Source: Bedellia somnulentella
Lineage: Eukaryota > Arthropoda > Insecta > Lepidoptera > Bedelliidae
NCBI GenBank assembly: GCA_963576735.1
Contig: OY755172.1
Coordinates: forward strand, 1,302,001 to 1,366,000
Length of the DNA stretch: 64,000 bases
Direction of reading: 5' to 3'
Position numbers and translations under genes: made by a program. Position 1 is the first letter of the stretch. The number at the start of each line of letters is the position of its first letter. Under the pieces are notes generated by a model. That model saw only the letters and a list, made by a program, of their open reading frames with translations. It had not been told where the DNA came from and made no database searches. This document shows, piece after piece, positions 21,606 through 33,310 of this stretch.

Positions 21606-22088
21606 AAACTTATATACGCAATAAAAACTCTCTTTCCCATCTATCTTTTTCATCTCGCATCAATCTAATATGTTCTTTTCTGAACACGAATTGTTTTGTT
21701 TTTTAATAAAACCTAGTTTAATAATTTATTGACTAAAACAAACAAAACTAGTCGACTCAAAACATAATCTTTTATGCTCTCACGCGATAATATCATACCG
21801 AACTGTGATAATTTATATCATCTTATGAGTAATACTGTAGAATGGAACGAAATGACTCATTGTTCATTACATTAATTGTTTGATAATAAAATGAATGTCC
21901 TTATTAAGTTATACTTGACTTTATTCCAATATTGTTTATAAATCTTTTTAATTTTGAACAATTATTATTAATGACCACAACCTTTTTTTTGGGAATAACT
22001 TTTTATTATATTGTTATAGCTAGCAGGTTTTGTATTCTTGGGTGAGATAGATAATAGAATAACTCAAAGAAAAAATTATAGAATTATT
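21606..22088. other. Unannotated stretch
   Basis: AT-rich; nothing recognised. Confidence 0.4.
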
Positions 22089-22334
22089 TCTTACTTATAC
22101 TCACGCCCATTGTTTCCATTGGGGTAGGTCGAGGCTATCTTTCGCCACTTTCTTCAATCCTGGCAAATCTCTCTCTGTCACATTCATTATTCTTCTCATA
22201 CATGATCTTTTATTCTTTTCAGTTCGAAGTTTCGCCTTCGTAAGGATGTTTTCAATTTGGTTTTCAATCATCTTATGGGGCCGTCCTCTACTAAGCACAC
22301 CATCCACATTGGTCCTATACATCTCTTTTGCCAC
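22089..22334 (-). mobile_element. LINE 3' end (possible SINE-A partner family)
   Basis: The minus strand keeps an open C-terminal frame of about 77 codons (..RGRPHKMIENQIENIL.. ..KRSCMRRIMNV..) that runs almost to the 3' end, followed by CCAATGGAAACAATGGGCGTGAGTATAAGTAAG. Related truncated copies lie at 29.2, 34.5, 40.3 and 42.3 kb. Confidence 0.6.
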
Positions 22335-22420
22335 GTATTACAGATGTTTCAATGTTATTTTTTCAAAATATTGTGAACTATAGACAGCTTTTATTATTCT
22401 TGTGTTTTTTTAAAAACTAG

Positions 22421-22668
22421 GTTGTGTAATTTCGACTTAGAATAGCACTAACTTATTCCTTCTCGAGGGTATCGCAAAAGGCGACTTAATGGATTGGGAA
22501 TTTAAGAAATTATCGAACGATGCGGTTGGAGACCCATCACCAACAACCTTTATTTTACCATCTTTTCCCCACTTAACTTTCCAAAAGTGGCTGAGGAATG
22601 TCTGATTCATTAGCTCTGGCTACCCCATCTAGGGATTTATAGCCGTGAGTATATGTATGTATGTATGC
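22421..22668 (+). mobile_element. SINE-A copy
   Basis: Near full-length, diverged in the head (TTTCGACTTAGAATAGCAC); (TATG)n tail intact. Confidence 0.8.
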
Positions 22669-22807
22669 ATTATTCAAATAATTTATGTATTTTTGTGAAT
22701 GAGTTTGCCTTTAATGTGTTTTTATTATGTTTTATTCTGCTTTTGTGTGTGTGCGTGTTAATTTACCAAAAAAATACTTTTACTTTTATTACCTTTAGTG
22801 TATATCT

Positions 22808-23130
22808 TAACTGGCCTCGACCTCGTTTTCAAAACATACCCTTTTTATATTTTAAATTGATAAAAGACATCAAACTAGTCAACTTTGCCTATGGAATGCA
22901 TATGGTCAAATCACAAGATGTTTTTTTTATTTCAGCTGAGGCTAAAAACCTCACTATACTTTCTCAGTTTGATCTAGGTACGACGCTGTTTATGAATTAA
23001 TTATTTTGTAAATTACAATATTTTAGATAAGCATTCCATAGGCAAAGTTGTTTAGTTTGATTTCTTTTATCAATTTAAAATATAAAGAGGATATGTTTTA
23101 AAAACGAGGTCTAGTCCAATTGTTTAGCGG
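22808..23130. mobile_element. MITE with about 90-bp inverted repeats
   Basis: CTCGTTTTCAAAACATACCC..CATTCC at 22815-22900 is repeated inverted at about 23030-23118. The centre contains no coding. A 115-codon ORF that runs through it is a product of the repeat. Confidence 0.7.
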
Positions 23131-23519
23131 TAGCTTTCTTTCTTTATATTTATAACCTACATAGAACAACTGCGAGGAAACTTTATAATTCTTTCATATT
23201 ATCATTTTTACCGCAATTCTGTGAAAACCACATTCATACATACATATATTTATTAATTCTTCTTTAACTGAAAGCCGAGAAGCCAGAAATTCCGTCAGTA
23301 CAGAAATTTCGTCACAACTGTTTTCCTATTAATTTCGATTCCGTTGCATTTCCTTTTTATACGGATAGGACGCGAAAGACTGAAACCACAAGGTTAGAAG
23401 ACCATTTCATGCTTAATGATAATGATAGTTCATCGATTAGATTTATATAATATAACTTATGCCCAGTTTTCTCTTTCATCACATTGTTTTTTAACGACCC
23501 ATATTGTTAAGACAAAAAA
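23131..23519. other. Unannotated stretch
   Basis: Nothing recognised. Confidence 0.4.
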
Positions 23520-23706
23520 TCTATCGATAAATCTTAGTCACACGCACGTCCCATCTCTGTGCCTCCGCCGCGGGCGTGTATTTTGTGTGGATTAAGTTAG
23601 TCGTTACCTGCCCACGTCTTAGCCCCTCTCCCCGCCTCCCCCCGCTCCCATCACGTGACTCATCATCACTACCACTAGACGGACGGACAAATAGAATTTC
23701 CGTCAT
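23520..23706 (-). other. GC-rich island, possible 5' exon or promoter
   Basis: A GC-rich block in AT-rich surroundings. On the minus strand an ATG at about 23706 (context GGAAATGACGG) opens about 33 Ser/Arg/Gly-rich codons that end exactly at a donor-like GGGCAG|GTAACG. A TCACGTGA E-box palindrome lies inside. It could be an inx7 5' exon, a separate gene's first exon, or neither; I recognise no protein. Confidence 0.25.
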
Positions 23707-23892
23707 TTCCTCTCAGTTAAAAAACATGATGAAGTTTGAAATATTCGAAATTTTGTAATTTGAACTAACTTGTAGTCATTTACACAGATGCGTTGGATTG
23801 TTTTATGTAAATGTAATTACGAAGTCCTAAAAATTTTTATTTAGTAGACGAAGTTTATTTTTATTGCTGGCTAGAGGATCCATGCGATAAGG

Positions 23893-24090
23893 GGGTGTCA
23901 ACCGTGGTACTACAGAACACCAGCTAAAAACGTGGTTTCAAATCCCGAGTCGGGCCTACACCAATTAGTCTTTTCTAAAGTCATGCGTGGTTAATTTATC
24001 ATAGTCGATAACGGTGAGAACAAACATAATGACTATACCCCCCCATACCTAAGTTGGACTAAGTCATGTGACAGTGTATTTGTAAATACT
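23893..24090 (+). repeat. SINE-B relic
   Basis: Head and middle only (TTTCAAATCCCGAGTCGGGCC, ATGTGACAGTGTATT); diverged. Confidence 0.65.
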
Positions 24091-24907
24091 TGAGTAGGAT
24101 ACATCAAATTAAACTGGGACATATCTATGTCACATTTCAGCTTGTTAGGGCTTCGGTACTCACAAATTTCTAGGTTATAATTAGCCATTAATGGCAACCA
24201 GCTAACAAATAACCACATGATGTTCAGAAGAGCTATCTTAGCCTATAGTATTGAACTAAAAAATGAAGGTTCGAATAAAGGTCGAAAACCAGATAGCCAG
24301 AAACAATTTATTGATTCAGAATATATTCAAAATTGATTGATCAATCTATAAAATAAATTTATATAACACAAGCGTCAAGCATAGATTAAGATGAAGTAGG
24401 CCATTGATACTCGGTTTGTAAAATTTTGTATGCATCCAGCGGAAAGCTGCGACGAAGAAACTGTCTTCCATTAAATTCAATAACAAGGCATATTTTCTCA
24501 TATCTGACATCTTTAGAGTTCTATTATGTAATGTTAAGATCCTAAAATTCCGGAACGCGGGAGTCCAGTGGTGGGCGACAAGGCCATATCAATCGCGCTC
24601 ATCTGCGCCTGCGCGGTAGCAACTTGCTGGGAGCGTTCATTACTATTGTAACGTGACCATTATTATGGCAATTGACGGATTGATTGATGGAACACGGAAT
24701 ATGGGTATGAGTTTCCATATATGGTGTGTGAGCTGTGTAGGGGAGGCTGAGAATAGCTCATTTAATTGGAGTAATATACGGTTGGTAGGGTAAAACAGCT
24801 GAGATATAAACTCTAAGACTATTTCTATTCGGTAGTTGTATAACGATTACGTATCTATATAATCAAATAATATTAACACCAAAAGCACTAGACATAAAAT
24901 AAATATA
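24091..24907. other. Unannotated stretch
   Basis: Mostly AT-rich; a modestly GC-rich patch near 24550-24650 contains TGCGCCTGCGC. No gene recognised. Confidence 0.4.
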
Positions 24908-25157
24908 CATACATACATACATATACTCACGGCTATAAATCCCAGGAAGGGGTAGCCAGAGTTATAGAATTAGAAATTTTTTCAGCCACTTTTGGAAATT
25001 TGATTGGGGAAAAGATAGTAAAAATAAAGGATGTTGGTGATGGGTCTCCAACCGCATCGCCCAAAAATCCCTTAATAGCCCCATACCGTTAGTCGCCTCT
25101 TACGTACACCCACCGGAAGAAATGGGGTAGTGCTGTTCTAAACCGACACTACACGGC
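24908..25157 (-). mobile_element. SINE-A copy with 10-bp target duplication
   Basis: Full-length, flanked by AATAAATATA on both sides. Confidence 0.85.
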
Positions 25158-25909
25158 AATAAATATATGTTGTCAAAGTTCCAAAAATATATTACGTCAG
25201 CACGGAACACCAATAAAATAACCAACCTTACCTATACTTACGGCTATAAATCCCAAAATGAGGTGATAAGAGCTTAAGAATAAGAAATTTCTCAGAAATT
25301 TTCAATATGTCAATGTTAACACTTTTGGACGTTAAGTGGGGTTAATATTGTTAAATAATGGTTGTTTGTGATAGGTCTCCCACCGCATCGCCCATCATTG
25401 ACTTAAAAATCTAATATACCCAAAGTCGCCTCTTACGACACTCGTGGGAAGAAATGGGGGTTATAGTGATGAGCCCCTCACTCGTGAGGTACCTCGTTTG
25501 AGTTCCTCGTCGTGAGAAAATGAGGGAGTCCTCGTATTTGAAATATGAACCACCTCACGTAGCTCCTCACTATTTCGAGGCGCGAGTCGAGTCAGCACTC
25601 GCATAGACCAAAGTGAGTGAGTGAGTTACCGACAAATTTTGAAAGGTTGAGTCGATACATATATTATACTCGCGTCGCCGTTGAAGAAGTTGGGTCTGTT
25701 AGATGAAATGATTAATCAGTTTATTTTAGCGTCTTCTTACAAATAGTGCCCATTTAATTGTACCTTAGATTAGATTAGATATTAATGGGCTGAAGTAAAC
25801 GGGGCGAAGTGAGTAAAAAAAACAGTTATATATAAAGCAGTTATAGAAAGTTTGTTTCAATTTACAAGATTATAATATTTTAATTAATTTTATTTATAAA
25901 AAAAATACG

Positions 25910-27540
25910 AGGTATGAAACATTAGAACATGAAGATCTTGCTCGGACGCTGTCCATAAACTAACTAACTCACTGGCTATAAATCTAGATAAGGGGAAAAA
26001 GTGCCTTAGTATATTCATAGATATAACAAAAGCCTTTGACACAACCTGGTCCCCTCTTCTAATTGATAAGATGGAAAAATTGGGTGTTCGTGACTTACAG
26101 CTTAAGTTATTTTCAAATTACTTGTCTGAACGTACCCAATGCGTCAAAATTGATGGCTTAGTCGGCTCCGAACAGGGTATACATTATGGTGTACCCCAAG
26201 GTAGTCTACTGGGCCCTATATTATTCCTCGTTTACATAAACGAGTTGTGTAATCTGTCCATACCAAATGGAAATATTATCTCCTTTGCTGACGACACGGT
26301 TCTTTCTTTCGTGGGTAATACCTGGAAAGAGGTCTTTGATAGTGCAAGGGATGGGTTTGACCGCGTAAACTCATGGTTGTGTAACAACCGCTTATCCCTT
26401 AACACTTCCAAAACCAACTACATTACTTTCGCAATATCAAATAGAGCAATGCCTTTGCCCGATAAATTTTCTATACGAGTGAATTGCCCACATCCTTCGA
26501 ATTCAAACGATTGCTCCTGCATATGTCTAAAAAAAGTTGAGACGGTTAAATATTTGGGAGTTATCCTTGACCACAGACTGAGCTTTATCTATCATATAGA
26601 GTACCTCACAAAGCGAGTTCGGAAACTAATATATATATTTAGAAATATACGACATGCTGCTGACCATGATCTCCTTAAATCTATTTATCTAGCCCTCTGT
26701 CAATCACTTTTAACGTATTGTATAACGTCCTGGGGTGGTGCTGCCAAATCTCACCTTATATGTCTTGAGAGGGCCCAGAGGGCGGTTTTGAAAGTTAGTT
26801 TACAAAAACCACGTTTTTACCCTACAAAAGATTTATACGTAGAGTGGGACGTACTCACAGTTAGGCAACTCTTCATTCTATACAATGTACTTAGGCAGCA
26901 CACTGAAACCCCTCCCAACGAGATCCTAACAAAGCGCAATAGAATGATAGTGCCCTCCATACGACTGAAAACTAAATTCAGCAACCGTTTTTACTGCTTC
27001 TTGGGTCCTTTCCTGTTTAATATAGTAAATAAAGCTTTTCCTGTTGTCCACCTTAATCGTATGGAATGTAAAAGACTGATAGTATCCTGGCTAAAAAAAT
27101 TTGATTATAATAGTACTGAATTACTCCTTCTCCCACAAAAATAACATGGGTTCTAATGGTTTTAGTTCATTGTTTTTTTTGTTTTTTTCTATATTTGTAA
27201 GAGTAGATTTCTTCAAAATTGTTTACTTTTTACTTTACTTTTTGTTTTATTATTACTTTTTGTTTTATTTATTAGCATAGTTTATTTTAAATTAAAAAGA
27301 TTATTGTGAGCCAAGAGCAATTTTTAAGAAACATTTGTAAGCTGGCACTGATTTAATGCAGTGTTTGAAGCCTATAGCACAGACTTACGTCTATTATAGG
27401 CATCAATGTATAATGTATAACCCCTCAAGCCAACCATATGTCCAATTTCACAATGTATTTTTCATATATTGTATATTAGCTGATTTGTATTAGGCTTAAT
27501 TACTTAATAATAAACTTTACTTTACTTTACTTTATTACAA
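25910..27540 (+). mobile_element. LINE (Jockey/CR1-like), 5'-truncated
   Basis: It is the same family as the LINE at 1-3254. The 3' UTR at 27145-27540 ends AATAAACTTTACTTTACTTTA, a (CTTTA)n tail. It is inserted within the hAT element. Confidence 0.82.
25933..27144 (+). CDS. LINE reverse transcriptase, C-terminal part of ORF2
   Basis: An open frame runs from just after a TGA at 25930 to the stop at 27142; the first in-frame ATG is at 26071 but homology starts upstream (..KLTNSLA..FIDITKAFD). Motifs: GVPQGSLLGPILFLVYIN, catalytic FADD (about residue 73 counted from the 26071 ATG), NRLSLNTSKT, KYLGVILD, and the C-terminal TSWGGAAKSHL block. The endonuclease and the first RT motifs are lost by 5' truncation. 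The frame from 25933 on is uninterrupted, so the copy is fairly young. Confidence 0.82.
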   Translation, partial: RSCSDAVHKLTNSLAINLDKGKKCLSIFIDITKAFDTTWSPLLIDKMEKLGVRDLQLKLFSNYLSERTQCVKIDGLVGSEQGIHYGVPQGSLLGPILFLVYINELCNLSIPNGNIISFADDTVLSFVGNTWKEVFDSARDGFDRVNSWLCNNRLSLNTSKTNYITFAISNRAMPLPDKFSIRVNCPHPSNSNDCSCICLKKVETVKYLGVILDHRLSFIYHIEYLTKRVRKLIYIFRNIRHAADHDLLKSIYLALCQSLLTYCITSWGGAAKSHLICLERAQRAVLKVSLQKPRFYPTKDLYVEWDVLTVRQLFILYNVLRQHTETPPNEILTKRNRMIVPSIRLKTKFSNRFYCFLGPFLFNIVNKAFPVVHLNRMECKRLIVSWLKKFDYNSTELLLLPQK

Positions 27541-27734
27541 CTCATTTTGGCTCATTCAGTGCAAAGTGGCAAAATTACGCGCGCCTCAATATTGACTCGT
27601 TCATAGAGTATATTTCATTCTTTTTACCTCGCCTCAAATGAGGGGTACCTCGCGAGTGCCTCATGAGGTAAAATGAGGCCCTCACTCATACTCATTCAAA
27701 AAGAGTGAGTTACACAACGCTAGGGGGTTAGACC

Positions 27735-28155
27735 TAGGGTTACCATATCTCAGGATTTGTCCTGAGATTTCAGGATTTTTCGACTCTTCTCAGGATTCCG
27801 GCCGGATTCAGCAAATCTAGTGATAGCTCAGGATTTTGAATACTTATGTATTAATTTAAAACAAACTTAAAATAATCTTCTTTTGGTAACAATTGCAGTT
27901 AAAATCAATACTTATTTATCGAAGTAAAAACAACAAAAAACAATCTTCTTTTGGTAACAATTGCAGTTGCAGTTAAAATCAATCCTTATTTATCAAAGTA
28001 AAATAAACTAAAAATAATCATAATCATCAGTGCCATGTTGAACACAATTGTGTAGTATGTGCGCCGGGCGCTCTCATCTGTAGAAAATCTCAGGAATTTT
28101 CCATGGAAATCAGGCCTTTTCTCCGGACTTTTGATTTTTTCATCTGGTAACCCTA
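27735..28155. mobile_element. hAT MITE with 8-bp target duplication
   Basis: Ends TAGGGTTACCA and TGGTAACCCTA are perfectly inverted; GTTAGACC flanks both (27727-27734, 28156-28163). The interior is non-coding and includes two near-identical copies of AATCTTCTTTTGGTAACAAT. Confidence 0.88.
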
Positions 28156-28411
28156 GTTAGACCTATTCTTAGCCGACAATACGCCGCTCAAAAATCTATT
28201 TAAACATGCATGGTTCGTATTTAATTTTCATGTTAAATAAATAAGCTGATTTCTCATGTGTTACCAAATGAATACAAACTAACTACTCTAGGTATCACAA
28301 GTAAAAGAAGTGGTTTTGCCTATAAATGTGGTGAAAGAAATTACCTGTACCAAGGCGTATTAGTCATTATCACGACGTACATATCAATATAGCCAGCCAT
28401 ATATATATGTA

Positions 28412-28660
28412 GCTGTGTAGTGCCGGCTTAGAATAGCACTACCCCATTTCTTCCCGCGGGTGTACGTAAGAGGCAACTTAGGGTATTGGCGCTATTTAAG
28501 TGTTTTTTGGGCGATGTGGTTGGAGACATCACGAATAACATTTGTTATACAATCTTTTCCCCAATCATCTACCAAAAGTCGCTGAAGAATTTCTGATCCT
28601 GAAGCTCTGGTTACCTCTTTTAGGGATATATAGCCGTGAGTATATGTATGTATGTATGTA
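28412..28660 (+). mobile_element. SINE-A copy
   Basis: Full-length, GCTGTGTAGTGCCGGC to (TATG)4. Confidence 0.85.
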
Positions 28661-29061
28661 CATATAGCAATATATCCCTAGAAGAAAGGCAGACGCTGAG
28701 GCTATACTATCTTGTCCAAACTGTGTGACACTTCTGATCACACCCTGAGATCTGATTTAAAATGACCACTTTCTACCGTCACAGTGTACCCATATTATAG
28801 AGACGAGCCTATCGCCCACTGCTTTGTGCAGATACCTACACTATGTTACACAATAATTAATTGATTTTTTTTACAATAACGAGACAATTATGACATACAA
28901 ATATTGCGACCATAACATAATATTTACAATTCAGCCATCTGGGTTTCTTCTGGATGTGTGCTATCCCAGTACGTTAAAAGGGTTAGATTTAGGCCCGATT
29001 CAGAATTTAAACGTTCGATTATTGATCGAAATCTTTGATGAATTTTCAATCGCATCGCTGC
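28661..29061. other. Unannotated stretch
   Basis: Nothing recognised. Confidence 0.4.
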
Positions 29062-29525
29062 GTACATACATACATATTATCGCAAATACTCACGGCTAAA
29101 AATACTTAAAAAGGGTAGCCAGAGCTTCAGAATCTGAAATCCTTCAGCCACTTTTGGAAGTTAAGTGTGGAAAAAAATCTAAAATAACTGTTTTTGGTGA
29201 TGGGTCTCCAACCGCATCGCAATAAACAACATACATACATACATATACATATTCTCACGCCGTTAGTTCCCAGTGGGGTAGGCAGAGACTATCGATCGCC
29301 ACTTTGCACGATCCTGGCAAATCTCTCTAGCTTCATTCACATCCATTAATCTTTTCATACATGCTCTTTTATTCTTCGTACTACGGACACCTGCCTTTTT
29401 GAGTACATTTAAAAAAATCAATCGCAATAAACAACACTTAAAAAAATCCCCATACCCTTAATCGCCTCTTACGACAACCGTGGTTAGATAGGACTAGTGA
29501 CAATCTAAGCCAGCACTACTCGGCA
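29062..29525 (-). mobile_element. SINE-A copy interrupted by a LINE 3' end
   Basis: Tail and body at 29062-29231, head at 29437-29525, with a LINE fragment between. Confidence 0.8.
29232..29420 (-). mobile_element. LINE 3' end, extreme 5' truncation, 16-bp target duplication
   Basis: About 190 bp of the LINE also seen at 22.1 and 40.3 kb, ending GGCGTGAGAATATGTATATG(TATG)n. ATCGCAATAAACAACA flanks it at 29216-29231 and 29421-29436. The duplication shows a real retrotransposition of this LINE family. Confidence 0.85.
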
Positions 29526-29843
29526 TAAAAAGACATCTACACTAAAAATATGGAATAGTACTACACAACAAAAGGTTATATGGCAGAGCTGATAAAAGAT
29601 ACCTATTGGTCGCTAAAGACACAGTAAACAGTTGTAATTGTAATTGAAACGATCTTAATATGATAGCAGTGGGCTCAGAGGTCAACTGATGATAACACAC
29701 GGCTCATATTTAATGTCACGCGAAACCGTGGCTTACATTCGTTGTGACTTCAATTATCTATACGAGAATATGTTGCTTCGTGAGGGATTTTATTTGTGTC
29801 GAGTATATTGTGATCCTGTGATGATTCGCACACCCGTATTGTA
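29526..29843. other. Unannotated stretch
   Basis: Nothing recognised. Confidence 0.4.
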
Positions 29844-29996
29844 TATGAAGGTGTTAGGGCTTTTAAAAGGATCCATCTCCAATCACCTTTATTTTAGAAT
29901 CTTTTTCCCACTTAATTTTCAAAAGTGGCCGAGAAAATTTGAATTCTACTCCTTTTTGGGATTCATAGGTGTGATTGTATATGTATGTACTAGTGA
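29844..29996 (+). repeat. SINE-A 3' part
   Basis: GGGCTTTTAAAAGGAT to GATTGTATATGTATG; the head is missing. Confidence 0.65.
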
Positions 29997-31330
29997 GTAA
30001 TGTTACGGCTTGCTCGCTACCACTTATCAATACGGCTCATATTATACATACCCAAGGGATTCAAACTGCCCTTAGTTACCCTTGGTTAGACCATACTCAA
30101 CCTCGCGGGCTCGATGCAGCAGGTTGGAAGATTTAGAACGTCAATGTCGCCTTTCCTGTAGGTTTTGCACAAAAGTCTGCTTTTCCGTGTGTGTCCGTTT
30201 TGAGTGTGCGCGCTCATGTACCGGGGATATATATACCTTATATATATCCCCGGTATTTTTCTTGAATGCCGAAACATACATACGAAAGCACCAAGACAAG
30301 CAAAACAGGGTACCATGAGTATCAGACGATAAAAGAGATTCCACGAAAGTCGATGCTAAGGAGATGCGTACAAGCACATCAGCTACAGCTGCTGACTTCG
30401 TCAAACTATAACTGCCTTTACGACTACTGAATAGAACGCGCAGGTAGCGTTCTAATGATCTTTGAAATATCTAAGGTTTCATCAATCTCTACCCACTCCT
30501 TGCGAAAATTTCCTGGTGATATATATAGTTTAGCAGTCCTAAATAATGTAGTGTTTTGATTCGGACTGAAATTTTCATGATTGGTTCAGTATTTCTGAGC
30601 ATTAACAAGGGTTAATGGTTAGCAATCAAAGTTTCAAACTTTACGTCCTAATAACTATAGTATAGACAAAGACAAGACAGCCGAGGTCCAGTAGCTATAA
30701 GGCTAGCTTCCTGGGCCCGGTGGAGACATGTTTGATTATTCATATATTTACAATGTGCTACTGAAATATCAGCTCTGCTCACATGACAAGACAATGCTAC
30801 TTCTACGACCTACTTACAGAATAATAGATTAACTTTATCAATATCTACATCAAATAAGACATGGAGCGATCCGTTGTATTTTAGTACAAGGACGTCAAAT
30901 AGATATGAATTTGTTACATTTACACATTTGTATAAAAATGGAACTTTAACAAAAACATACTAACTATATCAGATCTAAAATTATGTTGATAAATGACAGA
31001 TATCAATACTTTAGGGAGTAATAACAATTAACTAATAAAAACTGAATTTAAATTGTAAAGACACCTAACTAATTTTATTCATTATTTATTTCAGTCAAGA
31101 CATTTACTGATACTAGTAATTAATACTAAATGCATGGCTATTAAGTAATTATGCCACATTGATTCACGAGAGTATGCTGAGCTGATCCGGCGCCTAACAA
31201 GTTATGTTACTCAGAATAAAACTGATATAAAAAAATAGGTTTCGCCGCAAGTAAAATACACGAATCGTGATTTGTAAACGCCAACGCGTCACCATTTCCA
31301 TACCGTGAGAACGGTATGCTGGCTCGAGCG
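29997..31330. other. Unannotated stretch with one strong hairpin
   Basis: No gene recognised. The overlapping ORFs on both strands at 30082-30404 arise around the palindrome and have no family features. Confidence 0.4.
30220..30254. repeat. Perfect 16-bp-stem hairpin
   Basis: ACCGGGGATATATATA, loop CCT, then the exact complement. GC-rich outer stem with (AT)n near the loop. Confidence 0.85.
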
Positions 31331-31593
31331 CAGGGTTGCCAGGGGACGGGAATATCTTGATATGTCTGGAATATACGCAGTCAATCAGGAATTTGGGGAG
31401 TTAAGAGAATAATAAATTTTGATAACTATAAAAAGTTACATTATAAAAACAGATTAAAATGAAGTTATTATCTCTGCTACTCGAACGCATTATCAAGTTT
31501 AAAGCTAGTTTTTAATTATATCTGGAAACGCCTATGTACTAAACTAAGGTATAATGTTTTTTTTAAAAAAGAAAGTTGAATCTGGCAACCCTG
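31331..31593. mobile_element. hAT-like MITE
   Basis: Ends CAGGGTTGCCAG and CTGGCAACCCTG are perfectly inverted and resemble those of the MITE at 27.7 kb. The flanking 8-mers (CTCGAGCG / CTTGCCGC) no longer match well. Confidence 0.7.
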
Positions 31594-33125
31594 CTTGCCG
31601 CGCAGCCGGCGCTCCACCTTATAAGCTCTTAATTTTATTCAAAGCACGTTCTCAAAACTTTTACAACACGAAGTGTTCAACCTGAATTTGTCATTGACAC
31701 TTTTAAAAGCTTGCAAGCGTTTAGTACCCGTTAGGTACTTACCTGTTGCTCTCGTCAAGTGAATATTAACACTGCTTTAGTCCTTAAAAAGGGTAACCAC
31801 AGCTTCAGTATTAAGAACTTCTCAGATACTTGTAGCAGTCATCATTATAGTGACTATTATAATTGATTCTACTGATGGGCTCAGAATTATTCAGTACAGG
31901 GTGAAAAAGATGTACACGATGACCTAGTGGGGGTTGGTAGAATATACCGATATGGTAGTACAATGCATCCCCTATCTCTTTAGAAAGACCCAACATCCTT
32001 TGTGGGCGCGCACGACACCTAGGGGTGAGATGTAATATTTATTCAACAAGACAAAAGTGGGAACTCATGGCGTGATTTCCATTATATCCTAACAGTAAAA
32101 TATACCTATAGATATAGTTTAGTAACATATTCTGCTATCCAAGTGATGAAGCGAAACAATAAAAAAACTTCAGTATATTGTCTCGCCGTGTAACCAAAAC
32201 ACGTGACATTCAGTGGAATCAGTACCTTTCCCACCTTTTTAAGTACACCCGATATTACGAGTATTGTCTTTTTTGAATATTATATTTTTAAAGACGTGTG
32301 TTCTTGTAATAATGTAAGTTTGCTGATTTAGTAAATACATTCGCAGAACTATCTTTTACAATATAGCAGTTAGTTCTATTACACAACGATTTCAAAGACA
32401 ATTGAACATTAGCATTACCGCGGTTACACCTCTATTGTAGCTGTTAAATATGTTGTTACACTACGTTTAAAATTGAAACTAAAACAATTAGTGGGTACGT
32501 GGGTTTGTTTTTCTGTTTGTTACGAATCTGAACCGAAACTTTTCTAATGGTTATTATGAAATTTATAAGTGTTTGTTGCGGTTGCCGCAGTTTTTCAGAA
32601 AACAGATATTTAACCAAAGAATTACACTATTATAAGTAGTCTTAAGCTTGTAAGAGGGAATATGACAAGTGACAAGTGATATACTGACAGGTTTTTATGA
32701 AACTTTCGATAGTTTCTCACTTCTCACGTGACTGTCTCGCTCTCACGCGCGTTAGCTACGGAGTTTATATCTGGTCAATTATTAAAAGCTAATAAATGAT
32801 CTGCATTTCTGAAAGCCACCAACTTAAAATGTGAAACCAATTCCGATGTAGATGATGTAATGAAAATAAATTGTCACATTGTTAAAAAGCGATAAATAGC
32901 CGCGTCACAACAGGTTCCAGTTCTAAAATAAACATCGATGGACCTCGTCCGCATATTACTCAATATAAGCAAAAAATGTTAATAAAACAAAAGACAGACT
33001 AACCGATCGGCAATCCAAAGGTATTTTATCAAAGCCAATCATAAAGAAAAGCTTTATACTTATCTGTGTGCAGGCTAAATTGTGTTTTATTGTGTGAGAT
33101 TTAAGGATGAGATTGTTTTTTTAGG
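31594..33125. other. Mostly unannotated; SINE-A relic and a dispersed repeat
   Basis: 31775-32030 is a very diverged minus-strand SINE-A. 32470-32612 recurs at 38032-38172 with about 80-85% identity by eye (AAACTAAAACAATTAGTG.. ..GTGTTTGTTGCGGTT..). Nothing else recognised. Confidence 0.4.
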
Positions 33126-33310
33126 TTGTTGAGGAGATGGCATTTTGCAGAGGTTGCGCGGGGAGGGGGGTTGCGGTGCAGGTTTGACAGGATCTGTGTT
33201 ACTCTTCCCCCTGCGCCGGCGCGCCGTGCACCGCCCGCGCTGTTGCTGGGTCGGCCGAGGCATGAGACGGAATATAGCACGGGTTGCAGCCTTCCTACCG
33301 GCCACGTATT
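33126..33310. other. GC-rich island, possible promoter or non-coding exon
   Basis: About 185 bp of GC-rich sequence (CCCCCTGCGCCGGCGCGCC) in AT-rich DNA, open in several frames on both strands, as GC-rich DNA tends to be. It does not match any repeat family in the window. A promoter or 5' exon is possible but unproven. Confidence 0.25.

Larger units (their letters stand above)
25464..27722. mobile_element. Non-autonomous hAT element with 8-bp target duplication, hosting a LINE
   Basis: Ends TAGTGATG and CAACGCTA fit the hAT pattern and are inverted; GGGGGTTA flanks both sides (25456-25463, 27723-27730). Repeated CTCAC/GTGAG words crowd both ends. Without the LINE it is about 630 bp and has no transposase. 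Confidence 0.85.
25231..28185 (-). mobile_element. SINE-A copy split by two hAT insertions
   Basis: Tail and body at 25231-25463; the last head bases (TATTCTTAGCCGACAATACG) reappear at 28164-28185. Everything between is two hAT elements and the LINE inside one of them. Confidence 0.8.

Noticed and set aside
22653..23000. 115-codon plus ORF
   Set aside because: It runs from a SINE-A tail into the arm of a MITE; hydrophobic residues come from AT-rich DNA, with no family features.
29689..30000. 103-codon plus ORF
   Set aside because: Its second half is a SINE-A copy; the composition is not that of a real gene.
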